Shown: positions 42,673-52,169 of the stretch, in pieces | Position numbering within the stretch: the stretch's first letter is position 1 | Layout of the letters: each line of letters starts with the position of its first letter | Origin: Prauserella marina | GTDB taxonomy: Bacteria; Actinomycetota; Actinomycetes; Mycobacteriales; Pseudonocardiaceae | Length of the DNA: 64,000 bases | Direction: 5' to 3' | Assembly: GCF_002240355.1 (NCBI RefSeq) | Contig: NZ_CP016353.1 | Coordinates: 1,972,501-2,036,500, forward strand | The notes under the pieces: model-generated | What the model saw: only the letters and a program-made list of their open reading frames with translations | Databases searched by the model: none | What the model was told of the DNA's origin: nothing | Translations under genes and position numbers: made by a program

Positions 42673-45546
42673 ATGTCGTCCAGTTCGCCGCCCCACATTC
42701 CGTCCCCCAACGCGCCAGAGCCGTTCGCCGCGCGGCACATCGGGCCAGGCGAGCACGAGCAGGCCAAGATGCTCGCCGAGTGTGGTTACGGCAGCCTCGA
42801 CGCGCTCGTCGCCGCCGCGGTGCCGACGGCGATCCGCACCTCCGGCGCCCTCGCCCTTCCCGAGCCCGCCTCGGAGACCGAGGCCATCGCGGAGCTGCGC
42901 GAGCTGGCGAGCCGCAACACCGTGCGCACGCAGATGATCGGGCTCGGCTACTACGACACGGTCACTCCGGCCGTGATCAAGCGCAACGTGCTGGAAAACC
43001 CCGCGTGGTACACCGCCTACACGCCATACCAGCCGGAGATCTCCCAGGGCAGGCTTGAGGCGCTGCTGAACTTCCAGACGATGGTCGCCGACCTGACCGG
43101 GCTGGCCACGGCGGGTGCTTCGATGCTCGACGAGGGCACCGCCGTCGCCGAGGCCGTACTGCTGATGCGCAGGGTGTCCAAGGCGGCGTCCCGCACCGTC
43201 GTGCTCGACGCCGAGTGCCTTCCGCAGACCATCGCCGTCGTGCGCACGCGGGCCGAGGCCGTCGGCATCGACGTCGAGGTGCGTGATCTCGAAGCGGAGG
43301 GGCTTCCCGGCGAGTTCTTCGGGGTCGTCGTGCAGTACCCGGGAACCTCGGGTGTGCTGCGCGAGCCCGCTTTCTACACCGGGATCGGGGAGAAGGCCAA
43401 GGCGGCGGGCGCGCTGTACTGCGTGGCGGCCGACCTGCTCGCGCTGACGTTGCTGAGCTCGCCTGGCGAGTTCGGCGCCGACGTCGCGGCGGGCAACACC
43501 CAGCGCTTCGGCGTGCCGCTTGGCTACGGCGGCCCGCACGCGGGCTACCTCGCCGTGCGCTCGGGGCTCGAACGTTCGCTGCCGGGGCGGCTGGTCGGTG
43601 TCTCCGTCGACGCGGGTGGCAAGCAGGCATACCGGCTCGCCTTGCAGACCCGCGAGCAGCACATCCGCAGGGAGAAGGCGACCAGCAACATCTGTACCGC
43701 GCAGGTGCTGCTTGCCGTGATCGCCTCGATGTACGCCGTGTACCACGGCCCTGACGGGCTCGCCCGCATCGCGCGGCGGGTGCACGCTCACGCGGCCGGG
43801 CTCGCCGCTGCGCTGCGCGAGGGCGGTGTCGAGGTCGAGGGCACGCACTTTTTCGACACCGTGGTGGCGAAGGTCCCCGGCGGGGCCGCCGGTGTGGTCG
43901 CCGCCGCGCGCGAGGACGGGGTCAACCTCGGCCTCGCCGGTGCCGACCGGGTGCGAATCGCCTGCGACGAGACGACCACCCCCGCCGTGCTGGACAAGGT
44001 GCTGCGGGCCTTCGGGGTCACGGCTTCCGCCGCCGAGAGGCTGACGGCGCTACCGGAGGGGCTGGCGCGGCGCGACGACTACCTGACCCACCCCGTGTTC
44101 CACGCGCACCGGTCCGAGACCGCGATGCTGCGCTACCTTCGCGGGCTGTCGGATCTCGACTACGCGCTCGACCGGGGGATGATCCCGCTCGGGTCGTGCA
44201 CGATGAAACTCAACGCCACCACCGAGATGGAAGCGCTGACCTGGCCGGAATTCGCGGGCATTCACCCCTTCGCACCCAAGGAGGACGCGGCCGGATACCA
44301 CGCGCTCATCGGCCAGCTCAGCGATTGGCTGACCGAGGTCACCGGATACGACGAGGTCTCGCTGCAACCCAACGCGGGCAGCCAGGGCGAACTGGCCGGT
44401 CTGCTCGCCATCCGCGCCTACCACAGGGCCAACGGGCAGCCGGAACGCGACGTGTGCCTGATCCCGTCGTCGGCGCACGGAACCAACGCCGCCTCCGCCG
44501 TGCTGGCCGGGATGCGGGTCGTCGTCGTGGCCTGCACGGCCGATGGCGACGTCGACCTCGCCGATCTGCGGTCCAAAGTGGAGACTCACGCCGGGACACT
44601 CGCGGCGATCATGGTGACCTATCCCTCCACGCACGGGGTCTACGAGACCGGCATCGCCGAGCTCGCCGAGATCGTGCACGGCGGCGGAGGACAGGTCTAC
44701 GTCGACGGGGCCAATCTCAACGCGCTGCTCGGGTTCGCCAAGCCGGGCGAGTTCGGCGGCGACGTCTCGCATCTCAACCTGCACAAGACTTTCTGCATCC
44801 CGCATGGTGGAGGCGGACCCGGCGTCGGTCCCGTCGCGGTGCGTGCGCACCTCGCGCCCTACCTGCCCAACCATCCGCTCGCGCCGGAGGCGGGACCGGA
44901 GACCGGGGTCGGCCCGATCTCCGCGGCCCCCTACGGTTCGGCATCCATCCTGCCCATCTCGTGGGCCTACGTGCGGATGATGGGAGCGGAGGGACTGAGC
45001 AGGGCCACGCAGGTCGCGGTACTGGCGGCCAACTACGTGGCAGCGCGGCTGGCCCCGCATTTTCCCGTGCTCTATACCGGACAGCACGGGCTCGTCGCCC
45101 ACGAGTGCATCCTGGATCTGCGCGGGCTGACCAAACAGACCGGGGTCACCGTCGAGGACGTCGCGAAGCGGCTCATCGACTACGGTTTCCACGCTCCGAC
45201 GATGTCCTTCCCTGTCGCGGGAACGCTCATGGTCGAGCCGACCGAGAGCGAGGACCTTGCCGAGATCGACCGGTTCTGCGCCGCGATGATCGCCATCCGC
45301 AGGGAAATCGACGACGTCGCCACGGGCCGCTGGCCGGTCGAGCGCAGTCCGCTGCGGGGCGCCCCGCACACGGCCGAGCAGCTCGCGGGCGAGTGGGACC
45401 TGCCCTACGATCGGGCACTTGCCGTGTATCCGGGTGCCACCGAACCCAAGGGCAAGTACTGGTCGCCGGTGCGGCGGATCGAGGGTGCCTACGGGGACCG
45501 CAATCTCGTCTGCTCGTGCCCGCCTGTCGCATCGTATGAGGGCTGA
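42673..45546 (+). CDS. gcvP: glycine dehydrogenase (decarboxylating), P protein
   Basis: PLP enzyme that decarboxylates glycine and loads the aminomethyl group on GcvH. The 957-aa protein has the PLP lysine Lys705 in [25 protein letters not shown] near the N-terminus and GSCTMKLN in the middle are conserved. The start is placed at ATG 42673, after GGGAG; the frame runs back to 42592, but that part lies in the riboswitch. Confidence 0.95.
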   Translation: MSSSSPPHIPSPNAPEPFAARHIGPGEHEQAKMLAECGYGSLDALVAAAVPTAIRTSGALALPEPASETEAIAELRELASRNTVRTQMIGLGYYDTVTPAVIKRNVLENPAWYTAYTPYQPEISQGRLEALLNFQTMVADLTGLATAGASMLDEGTAVAEAVLLMRRVSKAASRTVVLDAECLPQTIAVVRTRAEAVGIDVEVRDLEAEGLPGEFFGVVVQYPGTSGVLREPAFYTGIGEKAKAAGALYCVAADLLALTLLSSPGEFGADVAAGNTQRFGVPLGYGGPHAGYLAVRSGLERSLPGRLVGVSVDAGGKQAYRLALQTREQHIRREKATSNICTAQVLLAVIASMYAVYHGPDGLARIARRVHAHAAGLAAALREGGVEVEGTHFFDTVVAKVPGGAAGVVAAAREDGVNLGLAGADRVRIACDETTTPAVLDKVLRAFGVTASAAERLTALPEGLARRDDYLTHPVFHAHRSETAMLRYLRGLSDLDYALDRGMIPLGSCTMKLNATTEMEALTWPEFAGIHPFAPKEDAAGYHALIGQLSDWLTEVTGYDEVSLQPNAGSQGELAGLLAIRAYHRANGQPERDVCLIPSSAHGTNAASAVLAGMRVVVVACTADGDVDLADLRSKVETHAGTLAAIMVTYPSTHGVYETGIAELAEIVHGGGGQVYVDGANLNALLGFAKPGEFGGDVSHLNLHKTFCIPHGGGGPGVGPVAVRAHLAPYLPNHPLAPEAGPETGVGPISAAPYGSASILPISWAYVRMMGAEGLSRATQVAVLAANYVAARLAPHFPVLYTGQHGLVAHECILDLRGLTKQTGVTVEDVAKRLIDYGFHAPTMSFPVAGTLMVEPTESEDLAEIDRFCAAMIAIRREIDDVATGRWPVERSPLRGAPHTAEQLAGEWDLPYDRALAVYPGATEPKGKYWSPVRRIEGAYGDRNLVCSCPPVASYEG

Positions 45547-45549
45547 CAC

Positions 45550-46632
45550 ATGAGAACTCCGCTGCACGAGGTGCACGAACACCTCGGAGCTTCCTTCACC
45601 GACTTCGCGGGCTGGTCGATGCCCGTGCGGTATTCCAGCGAGCTGGCCGAGCATCGCGCCGTACGCGAGGCGGCGGGGCTGTTCGACCTCTCGCACATGG
45701 GCGAGATCGAACTGACCGGGCCCGGTTCGGCCGACGCGCTCGACTATGCGTTCGTCGGCAAGCTGTCAGCCGTCAAGCCGGGCAGGGCCCGCTACACCAT
45801 GATGTGCGACGACGGCGGCGGGGTGCTCGACGACCTCGTGGTGTACCGGCTGGAGCCAGAGCGGTTCCTCGTCGTCGCCAACGCGGGCAACGCCGATGTC
45901 GTGCTGGCCGAGTTGACCGCGAGGGCAAGGGGCTTCGACACGACGGTCACCGACAGGGGAGCCGAGACCGCGCTGATCGCGGTCCAGGGACCCGCGTCGG
46001 CCGGGATCGTCGGCGCGGTCACCGGAGCCGATCTCGCCTCGCTCAGGTACTACGCGAGCACACCGGCCACAGTGGACGGTCAGCGCGTATTGCTCGCCCG
46101 CACCGGTTACACCGGCGAAGACGGGTTCGAGCTCTACGTCCCCGCCGAGCACGCCGAGGCGGTGTGGCTGCTGCTCACCGATGCCGGTGAGGGGAGCGGC
46201 CTGCTGCCGGCGGGGCTCGCTTGCAGGGACACCCTCCGGCTCGAAGCCGGAATGCCGTTGTACGGCAACGAACTCAGCGCGGACGAGTCGCCGTTCGCCG
46301 CGGGGCTCGGCAGGATCGTGAAGTTCGACAAGGACGGCGACTTCGTCGGCAGGGCAGCATTGGAGAAGCGCCGCGAGCCGGAGCGGGTACTGGCCGGGCT
46401 GAAGGGCAGCGGCCGTCGCGCTCCGAGGCACGGCTACCAGGTGCTCAGTGACGGCGAGCCGGTCGGTGTCGTCACGAGCGGGGCGCTCTCGCCGACGCTG
46501 GGCTACCCCATCGCGATGGCCTACCTGCCGCCCGCGCTCGCCGAACCGGGTACCGCGCTCGCCGCGGACATCCGGGGGAGGACCGAGCCGGTCGAGGTCG
46601 TATCGTTGCCGTTCTACCAGCGGCGTCCCTGA
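45550..46632 (+). CDS. gcvT: aminomethyltransferase, T protein
   Basis: Transfers the one-carbon unit from GcvH to tetrahydrofolate and releases ammonia. The 360-aa protein shows FAGWSMPVRY, AGLFDLSHMGEIELTG and ARTGYTGEDGFELY, all hallmark segments. It starts three bases after the gcvP stop, so translation is coupled. Confidence 0.95.
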   Translation: MRTPLHEVHEHLGASFTDFAGWSMPVRYSSELAEHRAVREAAGLFDLSHMGEIELTGPGSADALDYAFVGKLSAVKPGRARYTMMCDDGGGVLDDLVVYRLEPERFLVVANAGNADVVLAELTARARGFDTTVTDRGAETALIAVQGPASAGIVGAVTGADLASLRYYASTPATVDGQRVLLARTGYTGEDGFELYVPAEHAEAVWLLLTDAGEGSGLLPAGLACRDTLRLEAGMPLYGNELSADESPFAAGLGRIVKFDKDGDFVGRAALEKRREPERVLAGLKGSGRRAPRHGYQVLSDGEPVGVVTSGALSPTLGYPIAMAYLPPALAEPGTALAADIRGRTEPVEVVSLPFYQRRP

Positions 46633-46689
46633 ACTCCCGCCGCGCCGACGAGCAGTCCCACCGCAGACACCGACCGCAGGAAGGCGGCC

Positions 46690-47064
46690 ATGAGCATCCC
46701 GGAAGACCTGAGCTACACCAAGGAACACGAGTGGATCAGCAGGGAAGGTGACGTAGTCACCATCGGCATCACCGCCTTCGCGGCTGAGGCGCTCGGTGAC
46801 GTCGTGTTCGTCGAGCTGCCTTCGGCGGGGGACAAGGTCGAGGCGGGCACCGTGTGTGGCGAGATCGAGTCGACGAAATCGGTCAGCGAGCTGTTCGCGC
46901 CGCTCGACGGTGAGGTCACCGAGATCAATCAGGCCGTTGTGGACAACCCGGAACTACTCAACTCCGACCCCTACGAAGCGGGCTGGCTGCTGAGGGTACG
47001 CACCGAGGACACGCGCCAGTTGCTGGATTCCACCGCATACGCCGCACTGATCCAGGAGGACTGA
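46690..47064 (+). CDS. gcvH: glycine cleavage system H protein
   Basis: A 124-aa lipoyl carrier. The lipoylated Lys63 lies in [12 protein letters not shown]. It shuttles the aminomethyl intermediate between P, T and L proteins. The L protein (lipoamide dehydrogenase) is not in this operon. ATG 46690 has AGGAAGG upstream. Confidence 0.96.
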   Translation: MSIPEDLSYTKEHEWISREGDVVTIGITAFAAEALGDVVFVELPSAGDKVEAGTVCGEIESTKSVSELFAPLDGEVTEINQAVVDNPELLNSDPYEAGWLLRVRTEDTRQLLDSTAYAALIQED

Positions 47065-47066
47065 CA

Positions 47067-48341
47067 ATGAGTTCTTTCGACGCCGACCTGTCCACAGTGG
47101 ACCCCGAGGTCGCCTCGGCCGTCGCCGCGGAACTGGACCGCCAGCGCAACACGCTTGAGATGATCGCATCGGAGAACTTCGCTCCACTCGGAGTGCTCGA
47201 AGCTCAGGGCTCTGTGCTCACCAACAAGTACGCCGAGGGCTACCCCGGCAGGCGTTACTACGGTGGCTGTGAGCACGTCGACGTCATCGAGACGCTGGCG
47301 ATCGAGCGCGCGAAGTCGTTGTTCGGCGCGGCGCACGCGAACGTGCAGCCGCATTCGGGCGCGCAGGCCAACGCGGCGGCGATGGTGTCGTTGTTGCAGC
47401 CCGGCGACACGATTCTCGGTCTCGACCTCGCCCACGGCGGGCACCTGACGCACGGTATGCGGCTCAACTTCTCCGGCAAGCTCTACAACGTCGTGGCCTA
47501 CCACGTCGACAAGGAGAGCGGCAGGGTCGACATGGCCGAGGTCGAACGGCTCGCTTTGGAACACAAGCCGAAGCTGATCATCGCGGGCTGGTCGGCGTAT
47601 CCGAGGCAGCTCGACTTCGCGGAGTTCCGGCGCATCGCCGACGCGGCCGAGGCGAAGCTGATGGTCGACATGGCGCACTTCGCGGGGCTGGTCGCGGCCG
47701 GGCTGCACCCCAATCCCGTTCCCTACGCCGATGTCGTCACGACGACGACGCACAAGACACTGGGCGGCCCGCGCGGCGGCATCGTGTTGTGCAACGACGA
47801 CAAGCTGGCGAAGAAGATCAACTCTGCGGTGTTCCCCGGCCAGCAGGGCGGTCCGCTCGAACACGTCATCGCGGGCAAGGCAGTGGCGCTCAAGATCGCG
47901 GCGAGCGAGGAGTTCCGGCAGCGGCAGCAGCGGGTGCTCGACGGCGCGAAGATCCTCGCCGCGCGGCTGAGCCACCCCGACTGTGTCGCGGCGGGCGTGC
48001 GGGTGCTCACTGGCGGCACCGATGTGCATCTGGTCCTTGTCGACCTAGTCGGGTCCACATTGGACGGCAAGCAGGCGGAGGACCGGTTGCACGAGGTCGG
48101 GATCACGGTCAACCGCAACGCGGTGCCCTTCGACCCCCGGCCGCCGATGGTCACCTCCGGTCTCCGGATCGGCACGCCCGCGCTGGCCACCCGTGGCTTC
48201 GGCGACGACGACTTCACCGAGGTCGCCGACATCATCGCCGGTGCACTGCGACCGGAGTTCGACGAGACGGTGCGCGGGGAACTGGCCTCGCGGGTCGAGT
48301 TGCTCGCCGCCAAGCACCCGATGTACGCGGGGCTCGGCTGA
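47067..48341 (+). CDS. glyA: serine hydroxymethyltransferase
   Basis: PLP enzyme interconverting serine and glycine with tetrahydrofolate. The 424-aa protein has the PLP lysine Lys230 in [13 protein letters not shown] and ASENFAP near residue 37. It begins two bases after gcvH, so glycine cleavage and serine formation share one riboswitch-controlled message. Confidence 0.95.
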   Translation: MSSFDADLSTVDPEVASAVAAELDRQRNTLEMIASENFAPLGVLEAQGSVLTNKYAEGYPGRRYYGGCEHVDVIETLAIERAKSLFGAAHANVQPHSGAQANAAAMVSLLQPGDTILGLDLAHGGHLTHGMRLNFSGKLYNVVAYHVDKESGRVDMAEVERLALEHKPKLIIAGWSAYPRQLDFAEFRRIADAAEAKLMVDMAHFAGLVAAGLHPNPVPYADVVTTTTHKTLGGPRGGIVLCNDDKLAKKINSAVFPGQQGGPLEHVIAGKAVALKIAASEEFRQRQQRVLDGAKILAARLSHPDCVAAGVRVLTGGTDVHLVLVDLVGSTLDGKQAEDRLHEVGITVNRNAVPFDPRPPMVTSGLRIGTPALATRGFGDDDFTEVADIIAGALRPEFDETVRGELASRVELLAAKHPMYAGLG

Positions 48342-48385
48342 ACCCGATCTACACTCGCGGGTAGTGCCGACCGCGAGGAGGAACG

Positions 48386-49129
48386 GTGAAGGCCCGGTCA
48401 GGCAGGGATGCCGAATTCGCCGTGCGGGGCGGAGTCAGCGCCGGAGAGGCGTTGTTCCGCCCCGTTCGCACCGGTAATGCCTTCGAGGAGACCGTGGAGC
48501 GGCTGCTGCAAGCCGTGCGGCTCGGCGTCGTCGGCGCCGGGGAGCGGCTGCCCGCCGAACGGGAATTGGCGGAGCGGCTCGGCGTCAGCAGGGTGACCTT
48601 GCGTGAGGCCATCAGGGCGCTTGCCGACGCGGGTTACGTCGAATCGCGGCGAGGACGCTATGGCGGGACGTTCGTGAAGGAGTGTCTTCCCGAGCCGCGA
48701 GCGGGCGCGGCACCCACCGCGCCCGTCGAGGACACGCTCAGCCTGCGGTTCGTGCTGGAAACCGGTGCCGCCGAACTGGCCGCGGCCCGTTCGTTGTCGC
48801 AAGCCGACCGGCGGCACCTTTCGGCGACGCTCGCCGAGGCGAACGCGGCGGGCGTCGCCGAATACCGGCGCAGGGATTCCCGCCTGCACCTCGCGATCGC
48901 CGAGGTCACCGGTTCGGCCTCGCTGACCTCGGCCGTCGCCGACGTGCGTATGCGGGTCAACGGGTTGCTCGACGAGATCCCGCTGCTCGAACCCAACCTC
49001 GATCATTCGAACGCGCAGCACGGCGCGGTGGTGGAGGCGATACTGGCCGGTGATCCGCCCTCGGCGCGAGCGGCCATGGCCGAGCACGTCGAGGGCACCG
49101 CGTCGTTACTGCGCGGTTTTCTCACCTGA
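48386..49129 (+). CDS. GntR/FadR-family transcriptional regulator
   Basis: A 247-aa regulator: winged helix with AERELAERLGVSRVTLREAIRALADAGYVESRRGRYGGTFV split over residues 55-100, then an FCD domain with three His and Asp residues that may bind metal. The effector is unknown. It follows glyA by 44 bp and may control the gamma-glutamylation genes; this is inference from position. GTG 48386 follows AGGAGGA. Confidence 0.85.
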   Translation: MKARSGRDAEFAVRGGVSAGEALFRPVRTGNAFEETVERLLQAVRLGVVGAGERLPAERELAERLGVSRVTLREAIRALADAGYVESRRGRYGGTFVKECLPEPRAGAAPTAPVEDTLSLRFVLETGAAELAAARSLSQADRRHLSATLAEANAAGVAEYRRRDSRLHLAIAEVTGSASLTSAVADVRMRVNGLLDEIPLLEPNLDHSNAQHGAVVEAILAGDPPSARAAMAEHVEGTASLLRGFLT

Positions 49130-49138
49130 AACAGTCGC

Positions 49139-49801
49139 TCAACCGGTGACCAGTGCGATGGCGAATCCGTCGTAGCCCTTGCTGCCCACGGTTTGCAGCG
49201 CGGTGGCGTCGAGACGCGGCTCGTTCTCGATCAGCTCGGTCAGTTCGCGAACCCCGCGCACGGCGGCATCGGTGCTGCCGGAGTCGGCGACGGAGCCGCC
49301 GCGCACGACATTGTCGACGATGATCACGCTGCCGATGCCGGTCAGTTCGAGCGCCCAGTTGAGGTAGTGCGGATTGTTCGGCTTGTCGGCGTCGATGAAC
49401 ACCAGGTCGAAGGGCGCGAGATCGCGCAGGCCGGGGAGCGTGTCCAGCGCGGGGCCCACTCTGATGTCGACGACGTCGGCCAGCCCGGCGCGAGCGACGT
49501 TGCCTCGCGCGACCTCGGCGTGTTTGGCGTCGGATTCCAGGCTCACCAGCGTGCCGCCCGCGGGCAGTGCCTTGCCGAGCCAGATGGTGCTGTATCCGCC
49601 GAGGGTGCCGATTTCCAGAACGGAACTCGCTCCCGCGATCCTGGTCAGCAGGTTGAGCAGCTTGCCTTGGCCGGCGGAGACGGCGATGGCGGGAAGTCCC
49701 GCCTGCTCGCTGGTGGCCAATGCGGCGTCCAGCGCGGGATCGGTGGGAATGAGGTGATCGGCGAAGTAGGCGTCGACGGCGTCCCATGTTGACTGGCTCA
49801 T
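49139..49801 (-). CDS. SAM-dependent O-methyltransferase (catechol O-methyltransferase-like)
   Basis: A 220-aa methyltransferase of the CCoAOMT/COMT group. LEIGTLGGYSTIWLGKAL is SAM motif I, and FIDADKPNNPHYLNWAL is the metal-binding region, with further metal ligand VDNVVRGG. ATG 49801 was chosen although no clear ribosome binding site precedes it; a longer frame begins at 49861. The substrate is unknown, but phenolic compounds are typical. Confidence 0.85.
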   Translation of the reverse strand: MSQSTWDAVDAYFADHLIPTDPALDAALATSEQAGLPAIAVSAGQGKLLNLLTRIAGASSVLEIGTLGGYSTIWLGKALPAGGTLVSLESDAKHAEVARGNVARAGLADVVDIRVGPALDTLPGLRDLAPFDLVFIDADKPNNPHYLNWALELTGIGSVIIVDNVVRGGSVADSGSTDAAVRGVRELTELIENEPRLDATALQTVGSKGYDGFAIALVTG

Positions 49802-49879
49802 GGCCGACGAGCCTATCCGCAACGCGAGCGATGGTCCCTCTCGCGCGCCGTTGCTCCACAATGGACCAAGCGGCGGGAT

Positions 49880-50101
49880 TCAGCCGTCGTCGATCGCCCT
49901 GCCGCCATGGGTCGCGGCGACCTGCACCACGGCGTCGCGCAACGCGGCCCGCAGCCTGCCGACGTCGAGCGGGGCGAGCACGGCCGCCTCGCCTGGCGGC
50001 GCGATCAGCACTACCCGGTCACTGCTCACGAACACGGTCAGTTCTCGTCGTCGTCCGGCGAGATCTCTGCAGGAAATCGCCCATTCGTCGCGCACAGCCA
50101 C
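49880..50101 (-). CDS. hypothetical protein (73 aa)
   Basis: Short protein I do not recognise, with core LTVFVSSDRVVLIAPPGEAAVLAPL and LRAALRDAVVQVA. GTG 50101 is preceded by GAGGAG at eight bases; the open frame extends to 50203, but that part reads poorly. No membrane segment. It is divergent from the flavoprotein gene at 50273. Confidence 0.5.
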   Translation of the reverse strand: MAVRDEWAISCRDLAGRRRELTVFVSSDRVVLIAPPGEAAVLAPLDVGRLRAALRDAVVQVAATHGGRAIDDG

Positions 50102-50272
50102 GTCGACCGCTCCTCGTCCGATGTTTGCCACCTGCGACTGTGCGACGGCGCCGGTGGTGCGGTCATGACGCGATTTCCCGAAATAGCTGTATCTGTTCTT
50201 CAAGGGCTGCTGTTACGTGCCGGTCGCTGTAGCGTTCGGTGTCGCATATCACAGTGGAGTGGAGGGATCGCG

Positions 50273-50911
50273 ATGTCGGAGCCGAAGCGAATCGTCATCG
50301 TCGGTGGCGGGCTTGCCGGGGCCGGGGCCGCGGCGAGTTTGCGCGGCCGCGGTTACCAGGGCGAGGTGCTGGTCCTGGGAACCGATCCGCACCGGCCGTA
50401 TGAACTTCCGCCACTGTCCAAGGGCCTGCTGCTCGGCAACGTGGACGAACCGGACTGGGTCCGCGGGGAAAACTTCTACGCCGAGAACGACATCGATCTG
50501 CGCGCCGGGCTGAGCGCGACCAGGATCGAACTCGGCGGACGGCTGGTCACCGACGAGAACGGCGAGCGGCACCGCTACGACCGGCTGCTGCTGGCGACGG
50601 GCTCGCGGCCGAGGACACTGCCCGTGCCGGGAGGGGAGCTGCCGTCGCTGCACACGTTGCGAAGCCTCGACGATTCGCTCGCGCTGCGCTCGGCGTTCGA
50701 GCGGGCGGGCAAGGTGGTGATCGTGGGCGCCGGCTGGATCGGCACCGAGGCCGCCGCCGCGGCGCGAGCCCACGGCGCCGAGGTGACCGTCGTCGAGCAG
50801 GACACGCTTCCGCTGCGGGCCGCGCTCGGCGCGTTGCAGGCTCTGGTCGAGGGACGGGCCGAGGTCGAAGCCGAGACGCTGAAACACGGCGATCTGTCGG
50901 CTATCGGCTGA
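50273..50911 (+). CDS. ferredoxin reductase-like flavoprotein, apparently internally deleted
   Basis: A 212-aa protein, half the usual 390-420. It keeps the FAD motif GGGLAGAGAA, ELPPLSKGLLLG, ATGSRPRTLPVPG and the NAD motif VGAGWIGTEAAA. Immediately after VVEQDTLPLRAALG it jumps to ALQALVEGRAEVEAETL, which resembles the last residues of full-length reductases (QALVRxGRxVD). About 190 residues, including the second FAD contacts and the C-terminal interface domain, would be missing in frame. Activity is doubtful. ATG 50273 follows GGAGGG. Confidence 0.7.
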   Translation: MSEPKRIVIVGGGLAGAGAAASLRGRGYQGEVLVLGTDPHRPYELPPLSKGLLLGNVDEPDWVRGENFYAENDIDLRAGLSATRIELGGRLVTDENGERHRYDRLLLATGSRPRTLPVPGGELPSLHTLRSLDDSLALRSAFERAGKVVIVGAGWIGTEAAAAARAHGAEVTVVEQDTLPLRAALGALQALVEGRAEVEAETLKHGDLSAIG

Positions 50912-50916
50912 GCGGG

Positions 50917-51516
50917 TCAGTGGGCGAGCGCGCGGGTCACGAAGGTCGCGATCAGGTCGTTCTCGTCGTAGCCGGTCAGCGCGTCGGGGACCGTCAGATG
51001 CTCAAGGATGAGGCCCGTCATCGCGTAGTAGAGCAGCACGGTCGTCATGTCGTCGCCTGGCAGGCCGGAGGCCCGGTGACCTTCGACGTTCAGGTTCAGG
51101 TTGTCGCGAAGGGTGCTCGTCAGCGCGGCCCTGAGCTCGGGCCGGCGGGTGGCTTCCATGCGCAGTTCCACCAGCGCCAGCCAGCCCGTGCGGTCGCCGG
51201 AGATGTGCTGGAACAAAGCCTGCATCAACTCGGTGAGCCGTTCCCGCGATGACGGAAGCTCGCTCGTCGTCGCGACTTTCGAGGGATCGACCGCGAGGCG
51301 CAGGTGAATGTGCGCGCCGACCTGGTTGAGCAGGTCGTCCCGGTTGGCGAAGTAGTTCGATGCGGTGCCGTTGGGTACCGCGGCCTCGGTATCGACCGCG
51401 CGAAAGGTCAGCCCGCGCGCGCCATCTCTGGCCAGTACTTCGATGGCCGCGTCGACAAGGGCGGTTCGTCGTTCAGGGTTTCGCACGGGATCTCGCTCCA
51501 CAACGCCGGTTGACAA
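50917..51516 (-). CDS. TetR-family transcriptional regulator
   Basis: A 199-aa regulator with helix-turn-helix LTFRAVDTEAAVPNGTASNYF. The start is TTG 51516, or GTG 51501 a few codons further in. It is divergent from a DHFR-like gene; the space between holds palindromic sequences that may bind it. Its 3' end faces the deleted reductase gene. Confidence 0.82.
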   Translation of the reverse strand: MSTGVVERDPVRNPERRTALVDAAIEVLARDGARGLTFRAVDTEAAVPNGTASNYFANRDDLLNQVGAHIHLRLAVDPSKVATTSELPSSRERLTELMQALFQHISGDRTGWLALVELRMEATRRPELRAALTSTLRDNLNLNVEGHRASGLPGDDMTTVLLYYAMTGLILEHLTVPDALTGYDENDLIATFVTRALAH

Positions 51517-51564
51517 CCACTGCGGTCATAGTACTACAGTCGAAGCACTACAAACCAAGTGGTT
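51510..51564. promoter_or_regulatory. divergent promoter/operator region with inverted repeats
   Basis: TTGACA (51510-51515) is a good -35 for the rightward gene. TAGTACT-N8-AGCACTA (51529-51550) is a 22-bp inverted repeat with one mismatch per arm, the length expected for a TetR operator. AACCA-AG-TGGTT (51553-51564) and GGTTG-A-CAACC (51508-51518) flank it. Confidence 0.5.
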
Positions 51565-51583
51565 CTAATCCGGGAGACACACC

Positions 51584-52168
51584 TTGCGAAAGCTGACCTA
51601 CTGCGTTGCCATGACGATCGACGGCTTCATCGCCGCGCCCGACCGATCCGATCCAAGCGGCACCGGGCTCATGGCGCCACCGCCCGAGTATCTGCCGAAG
51701 CTGCTCGCCGACTTCCCCGAGATCGTTCCCACGCAGGCGCATGAAGCGCTGGGCATCGCCGGTGCCGAGCACAAGCACTTCGACACGGTCGTCGAAGGGC
51801 GCCGCTCCTACGAACTGGGCCTGAACATGGGCGTGACCAACGCCTACTCGCACCTCAAGCACTACGTGTTCTCGACGACGCTGGCCGAAAGCCCCGACCC
51901 CGGCGTGCGGCTCGTCGCGACGGATCCGGTCGAGAAGATCCGCGAGCTGAAGGCCGAACCCGGCAAGAAGATCTGGCTCGTCGGCGGTGCGCGGCTGGCG
52001 GCGACCCTGCGTTCCGAGATCGACGAACTGATCATCAAGCACTATCCGGTGGTGGCCGGTGCGGGAATCTCTCTTTTCGACGCGGAATTCGCGCCCCAGA
52101 GCTACGAACTGGCCGACACCGAGGTGTGCCCCGCGGGAATCATGCACCTGACCTACCGGAAGCGGTGA
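51584..52168 (+). CDS. dihydrofolate reductase-family protein (RibD C-terminal type)
   Basis: A 194-aa protein starting RKLTYCVAMTIDGFIAAPD, typical of the YyaP/DHFR-like reductases, with IWLVGGARLAATL as the NADPH-binding motif. It is not a bona fide folate reductase; function unknown. TTG 51584 has GGGAG eight bases upstream. It ends two bases from the convergent MFS gene. Confidence 0.8.
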   Translation: MRKLTYCVAMTIDGFIAAPDRSDPSGTGLMAPPPEYLPKLLADFPEIVPTQAHEALGIAGAEHKHFDTVVEGRRSYELGLNMGVTNAYSHLKHYVFSTTLAESPDPGVRLVATDPVEKIRELKAEPGKKIWLVGGARLAATLRSEIDELIIKHYPVVAGAGISLFDAEFAPQSYELADTEVCPAGIMHLTYRKR

Positions 52169-52169
52169 C

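Noticed and set aside
50273-50911. Frameshifted pseudogene
   Set aside because: No frameshift or early stop is seen; the tail matches the family's C-terminus in frame, so an internal deletion fits better.
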